13,328 nucleotides of DNA from positions 1 through 13,328 of the forward strand of contig VKHC01000205.1 of assembly GCA_015143735.1 (NCBI GenBank), given 5' to 3'. The first letter of the stretch is position 1; each line of letters starts with the position of its first letter. The notes beneath the pieces are model-generated. The model did no database searches and had not been told where the DNA came from. It saw only the letters and a list, made by a program, of their open reading frames with translations. A program made the position numbers and the translations under genes. Origin of the DNA: Synura sp. LO234KE (Eukaryota; Sar; Synurophyceae; Synurales; Mallomonadaceae). Below are positions 9,123 through 13,328 of this stretch, piece by piece.

Positions 9123-9233
9123 AATATATTTGGTGACTTAAAAAGTTGCTCGTTTGTTGCGTGAGCCTGTTGAAATTTAAATTTTAAAAATCAATTGTTA
9201 TTTTGGAAATTGAAGATTTATCCGTGCAATCAG
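9123..9233. promoter_or_regulatory. Shared divergent promoter region of NNF1 and LIG1
   Basis: Only 111 bp separate the two start codons, which point away from each other, so both core promoters and 5' untranslated regions must lie here or inside the genes. The DNA is AT-rich, with TTTAAATTTTAAAAA at 9176-9190. I see no E2F (TTTSGCGC) or MluI-box (ACGCGT) element. A stop at 9171-9173 and the lack of an upstream in-frame ATG support 9234 as the LIG1 start, unless a 5' exon exists. Confidence 0.55.
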
Positions 9234-12200
9234 ATGGACATAAGAAACTTTTTCGGTAACAAAAATACAAATTTGATAAAAGCACAAGAAACAAGTCAAT
9301 CGGATGCCTACTCTGTTATATTTAAACCAGAAAATCAACAAGATAGCATCGTTAGATCTCCAACAGGCGACATCAATAAAAATGATGAATCAAACAATAG
9401 TCTTCAAGCTGAATCTTTGGTGAATGGATGTTCCGCTGAAGCTAGTATTGACAACCGAATCCCGGAAATGATTAAAAAATATATAACATGGCCTCTCAAT
9501 GGAAAAGTTCCTTATTCCGCTCTTATATCAACTTTTGAAAATATTGAGACTACAACATCGAGACTGGAGAAAGAGTCCATATTTTGCAATATATTTCGGT
9601 CCATTATACTCTCATCTCCGAATGAACTCAAAGCCGTTGTGTACTTAGCATCCAATCAATTATTTCCAGCTTACGAGGGCCTGGAACTAGGCATAGGAGA
9701 CGCCTTGTTAATTAAGGCTGTCACTGAGGCTACTGGAAGGAACAAGAACTCTGTCAAAGCAGCTTACGATAAAAGTGGTGATCTGGGAACCGTAGCCTCG
9801 CAAAGTCGTATGAGTCAGAGCACCTTAGGATTTTCGAATACAAAATTGAAATGTTTAACCGCAACAGAAGTTTTGGATCAACTTCGAGTAATAACCAAGA
9901 CAACTGGAGGAAAGTCTATGGATAAAAAAGTCGGAATTATTAAGCAAATGATGGTCCGTTGTCAAAATTCTGAAGCCAAGTATCTAGTCAGGGCCTTGCA
10001 AGGAAAACTTCGAATAGGAACAGCGTTTCAAACGGTGTTGGTGGCTCTAGCCCACGCATTCTCCTTGTCTCCAACTTCCAGTGTTCTCAAGAAGATGTCA
10101 GAAATGGGCGGCCAAGAAATTTCGACTTTGACGAATCAGTTGCAGGACGAGGAGCAGGAGTGGCATATAAATGAAGAAGTGCAAACGTCGGAGGAAGTGG
10201 AAGTGGCCGATAGAGGCGACGGTAAGGAAACAAATCTTCGCCCTCGCGAGGGCAAGAAAGTTGACGCAACGGTAATTAGGAACCGAATAGTCATGGACGA
10301 CGAAGATGACCTGAAAGGTGAAGGTTTCCTTCCTCCAGAGGTCACCGATGGAGATGCAAGTGCAAAAGGGGAATCTTTAACAGCTGGTGACGTGCTAAAA
10401 TATTGTGATTCCCCCTGTACTGATGCATACTCGGATCCCTCAGATCTTGCCGCCGCCTCCGCCTCCGCCTCAACCATAGTAAGAATCCCGTCAGTGGACA
10501 TGGAGCCTGAGGAGGCGGTGGAGCTCAGACGAGGACTTGCAGGTCCGGGACTTCAGAGGCTTTCTCGGGAGCGGCGGCTAGAACTGGCCGTGGTGGCTGT
10601 GAAGAGGGCCTTCTCCGAGTGCCCCTCCATATCGGCCCTCGTGGACGCATTGCTCCAATACCCACTTTACGAACTCCACACCGTCTGTCGGTTACGCACC
10701 GGCATTCCGGTCGCCCCGATGTTAGCCAAGCCGACAAAGAAGCTGGAGGAGGTGCTGCAGCGGTTGAGCGGGCAACTATTCACGATGGAGTACAAGTACG
10801 ACGGCGAGCGGGCGCAGGTGACGCCCCACCCCGATATTCCGCCGAGGTTGAGCTCCAGGGTGGGGAACCGATTTCTTCCGTGTAGATTTACTTTCTCTCG
10901 CGTCTGTATACTGTTGGCAGTTACATCTCACAGAGTCGGGAGCCACCAAAATATTCTCGAGAAATTCAGAGGATAACACGAATAAGTATCCGGAGCTGGC
11001 GGATGTCGTGATGTGAGTCTTGCGGCGTAACGCGCATACACGTTCCTGCACTCTTTTCTATTACCCCGAGTTATGAATGGATGTACAATTACCATCAATC
11101 ACAATGCGCCGCACTATATAGCATAGCACATCGCCCTCCACACTGCATGGTCCATTACAGCCCAGTGCACTACAGTACCTGTAGGTCGTGCATTCTCGTC
11201 GTCATCAAGGTCGAGGACGAGTACTCGAATGGTCCGGATATTGTATAGAATCGCATCAGTTCTTGATTTTGGTCACTGCGGGGCTCCCTTATCGATAAAC
11301 CTGTCTACTATGCTTCAGTGCCTTGAACAGAGGACGAGTCCGAGCACTGACGTGATGTGTTCCGTCCATTGAATTCATGGTGGAGAAACATTTCAAAGCC
11401 GGATGCGTTTAAAGCAGACAATACTTGGCGTTTTATGATTTATTTATATGTTCGACAGCCCTCTACTCTACGGAACTCCATAGCCCTGTAATGTACTGTA
11501 GGGTACGTTATTGAAAACGACGAGTTTATGCCCGCTTAGGCACAAGTGAAGGGAAGGAAAGGGAAGGGCCTATCTCATAGAGTTGAATTCCAATCTCAGG
11601 TTTGGATGATAGATTTGCCAGGCATATCAGGTGCGAAGACTATTCTCAGAACGCGACGGAACTGAAGTTTCTACATTTGTGAACGCAAACTGCAAAATTG
11701 ATGACCTATCTCCCAAAGACGCTTCCACACGCTGACGAGCTGTTTGTCGCTTACATGTTCCAAGCCGGCGTTGTTTGCATAGGAAAACTAATGTGAAATT
11801 TGCCTGTGGTTTCTATAGAGGTACCGAGCTGATGGAGAGGAGGATGTACTGGCCTCGCATGGACTCACATGACTTGTTTTGGAAGACCATTCGTGTTTTC
11901 CTGTGCAACTTCTACGACGAAACGGCGCGGGGGCCTTCCGGGATACGCCCAGAAGAATTGGTAGTATTCGTCCGAATCTACGACAATGTCCGATGGAAAA
12001 GTCGTAACCTAAATGCGAATATGACACCAAGTCACGGAAGCAGGGGACGGTATTCTTTAGATAACGAACTAATGGAGTCGCATCATGACTATAAACGGAT
12101 CCAAATCATTTTACACGAAACAGTTTGGCTGAAGCATCGAGCACATTCTCGTCCACAGAAAGGTCGAGGAGCAGTAACATATCCCGGATGTCATGATAGC

Positions 12201-13135
12201 ATCGCATCAGTTGTTGATTACGAACAGCGCAAGGTTCGCTCATTCATCAACCCGTCGAGTCCTTCGACGACCCGAAACAGAGAATGAGTCAGAGTACTGA
12301 TGATACGTACCAATCTTCCGTCTATTGGGCTCAAACCGAGGAGAACATTTTAAGTCCGGAGTGATTTACGGCCGAGAATTCATTATACCATAGTCCATTT
12401 CTCTTTACGACTGTACTCCATCGCCCGCCACTCCACCGTACTCGAAAGCCCTCCGATAGGACACAATTAACTCACACCATGTACTCCACTGCCCTTTAGT
12501 GCCAGTCCTGCACACCGTAGCACTCTACTGTATTGCGATCAATAGCCATCCAACGTACTGTACTCTAAGTTCGCGAGTGCTGCTCCTAATTGTTGTATCT
12601 GTCCGCACCGCCTCGTCCCTCTTCCACCTGACTCGTCGACGGGGCCGCGACTGCATCGTATACTGCATCTTTGGTGATCGCGTGTTTGCTCTGGACTGGA
12701 TAGTCGAGCCAAGAAGGACGACGTGACCAGCTGTGTCCTGGACGCGGAGGTGGTGGCCTATGACCGGGAGAAAGGTTGTCTGTTGCCTTTCCAGATCTTG
12801 AGCACCAGGAAGCGGAAAGTAGAGGAGGGCGAGGAGGCGAACCAAAAGGTATCTGTAGGTTATGGGTGCAACGGTACGCTTGTCCTTGGTCCTGTCCTTG
12901 CTGTATAGTGTGTCCCTCGGTAGCAAGTAAGACATTACTAAATTCCGTTGGATGTCGGTTGGTTTGAATGTGTGTACATGTATGTATTGTGTGTATGTGC
13001 CAGGTAAAGGTCGTGCTGCAGGTGTTCGACGTCCTGCTGCTAAACGGCAGAAGTTTGTTGCGCCTTCCTCTAGCCCACCGGAGGGCGCTGCTGCACCAGT
13101 CCTTTCGGTACGAGGGGAACGAAATGAGGGAGGGG
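9234..13135 (+). CDS. LIG1: DNA ligase I, ATP-dependent (3'-incomplete, at least four exons)
   Basis: The exons are 9234-10817, 10921-11012, 12704-12848 and 13004 to about 13135, with introns of 103, 1,691 and 155 nt, all GT-AG. Joined, they keep one frame and follow human LIG1 closely. The enzyme joins Okazaki fragments via a lysine-AMP intermediate. A PCNA-binding-like start, MDIRNFFG, occupies residues 1-8. The DNA-binding domain spans about 85-285 (GLELGIGDALLIKAVTEATGR, KLRIGTAFQTVL). An unusual acidic and Ala/Ser-rich insertion spans about 285-445. The adenylation domain begins near GIPVAPMLAKPT, with motif I EYKYDGERAQ and catalytic Lys521 (codon 10794-10796). Exon 2 gives KIFSRNSEDNTNKYP; exon 3 gives motif III VLDAEVVAYDREK and STRKRK; exon 4 gives VFDVLLLNGRSLL. 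Motifs IV-VI are not in the window. The exon 4 end is uncertain; a donor at 13136 is my best guess. The open frame extends back to a TTG at 9195, but the first ATG is 9234. Confidence 0.93.
10818..10920 (+). other. LIG1 intron 1 (103 nt)
   Basis: The donor follows the last base of the GERAQ motif (CAG then GTGACG) and the acceptor is CTGTTGGCAG. It lies in phase 0. Reading through gives a frame unlike any ligase, while splicing yields AQLHLTESGATKIFSRN, which aligns with AQIHALEGGEVKIFSRN of human LIG1. An alternative AG at 10932-10933 would break the frame. Confidence 0.9.
11191..11411 (+). repeat. Diverged direct repeat, copy A (intron 2)
   Basis: It pairs with 12144-12370. Shared anchors in the same order are CATTCTCGTC, AGGTCGAGGA, CCGGAT, ATCGCATCAGTT followed by TTGATT, GAGTC with ACTGA, TCCGTC, and a GAGA-ACATTT block ending in CCGGA. 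Identity is roughly 65-70% by eye. Weaker similarity continues beyond 11411 into an ACTCCATAGCCCT stretch. It could be an old LTR pair of a small element or a segmental duplication. Confidence 0.65.
12144..12370 (+). repeat. Diverged direct repeat, copy B (intron 2)
   Basis: This is the second copy of the repeat at 11191-11411, offset by about 953 bp, in the same orientation and with the same series of anchors. After it come further ACTCCATCGCCC-type words (12416 onward and 12481 onward), also found after copy A. About 730 bp separate the copies; no coding domain or terminal signature was recognised in that spacer. Confidence 0.65.
12849..13003 (+). other. LIG1 intron 3 (155 nt)
   Basis: The donor is AAAAG|GTATCTG and the acceptor TATGTGCCAG, in phase 0. 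Splicing joins EEANQK to VKVVLQVFDVLLLNG, which matches the EIQVQVCLYAFDLIYLNG region of human LIG1. The 3' part is an unusual TG-rich tract (TGTGTGTACATGTATG), not a plain pyrimidine tract. Confidence 0.88.
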
Positions 13136-13328
13136 GTGCCTTTCATGGAAAATATTTATCCTGGCACATATTTGGTACTTCTACTCAGCCCTATTTTGAT
13201 CGAATCGAGTTGTGTCACGTTGCAGGAATAGTTTCACCGTGGGCCTCGCCTAGGTTTTGTAATAGCTGCCTTAGGATGGTCACCGTGAGCCTGCCTTGGT
13301 CACCTGATGATTCCCTTGAGATCTAATT
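13136..13328 (+). other. Unresolved 3' part of LIG1 in the window
   Basis: Ligase similarity fades after LLHQSFRYEGNEMREG. Two possible downstream exon starts follow AG: 13226 (NSFTVGLA, then a stop) and 13275 (MVTVSLPWSPDDSLEI, then TAA at 13324-13326). The second resembles the FATSLDTKDIEQI segment of human LIG1 but needs an upstream donor in phase 2, and the only one I see is a weak GTACGAG at 13108. No model joins cleanly, so I leave the region unassigned. Confidence 0.35.

Larger units (their letters stand above)
11013..12703 (+). other. LIG1 intron 2, oversized and repeat-bearing (1,691 nt)
   Basis: The GTGAGT donor at 11013 splits an isoleucine codon (AT|T). The acceptor GGATAG ends at 12703, giving ADVVIRAKKDDVTSCVLDAEVV across the junction, in line with DNA ligase I. 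At 1,691 nt it is more than ten times the other introns seen. It contains two diverged direct repeats (about 11191-11411 and 12144-12370) and several short motifs like TACTCCATNGCCC. A frame from 11832 to 12287 shows no known domain and probably arises by chance. An old insertion inside a once-short intron is the simplest reading. Confidence 0.85.

Noticed and set aside
8185-9170. Shared 13-mer TGCGTGAGCCTGT at 8185-8197 and 9158-9170, the second in the NNF1/LIG1 promoter
   Set aside because: A few 13-nt matches are expected by chance in a window of this size, and the flanks do not match.
10087-10737. Antisense open frames within LIG1 exon 1
   Set aside because: They are shadows of the ligase coding frame in its GC-rich part.
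11775-12287. 170-codon open frame in LIG1 intron 2
   Set aside because: It begins at TTG (first ATG at 11832), has no recognisable domain and overlaps repeat copy B. A frame of this length is not unexpected by chance in 13 kb on six frames.
13276-13326. TAA after SPDDSLEI read as Gln (ciliate-type code)
   Set aside because: The position would suit Gln, but no in-frame TAA or TAG occurs in the rest of the ligase exons and Gln is encoded by CAA/CAG throughout.
1-13328. CRISPR array or bacterial-type operon
   Set aside because: No regularly spaced repeats are present, and spliced genes and copia elements show eukaryotic DNA.

Overview
This is nuclear eukaryotic DNA. Two genes have GT-AG introns and encode eukaryote-specific proteins: a replicative DNA ligase I and an Nnf1/PMF1-type kinetochore protein. 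The rest looks like transposon debris. The lineage cannot be fixed from the sequence. Short introns (51, 103 and 155 nt) beside decayed copia retrotransposons would suit a fungus, alga or other protist.

Layout. Positions 1-8600 are gene-poor repeat territory. At 1-471 there may be the end of a long terminal repeat (LTR) with a primer-binding-like site. At 598-1523 lies a decayed reading frame of unknown family. At 2546-2756 (minus) and 7192-7406 (plus) lie two copies of one LTR-like repeat in opposite orientation. Between them sits a heavily broken copia reverse transcriptase/RNase H pseudogene on the minus strand (5276-6824), with a probable 3' LTR start at 5081. At 7437-7790 there is a GC-rich, hairpin-rich island, and at 7835-8015 a cluster of short inverted and direct repeats. 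I see no gene in 1524-2545, 2757-4856 or 8016-8600.

Positions 8601-13328 hold the functional genes. NNF1 (minus, two exons, 8601-9122) and LIG1 (plus, 9234 onward, at least four exons, running to or past the window edge) are head to head, 111 bp apart, so they probably share a bidirectional promoter. LIG1 keeps its N-terminal DNA-binding domain, the adenylation-site lysine in KYDGER, motif III and adjacent conserved segments; the rest of the catalytic core lies outside the window. It has an unusual insertion of about 140 residues, acidic and Ala/Ser-rich, between the DNA-binding and adenylation domains. Its second intron is 1,691 nt and contains two diverged direct repeats.

The genes are linked only loosely in function: LIG1 seals Okazaki fragments in S phase, and Nnf1 is a subunit of the MIS12 complex that connects centromeric chromatin to microtubule-binding proteins. 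Joint cell-cycle control from one promoter is plausible but inferred. I found no clear evidence of an undescribed biological system. The best leads are the ligase insertion, the shared promoter and the repeat-bearing intron.
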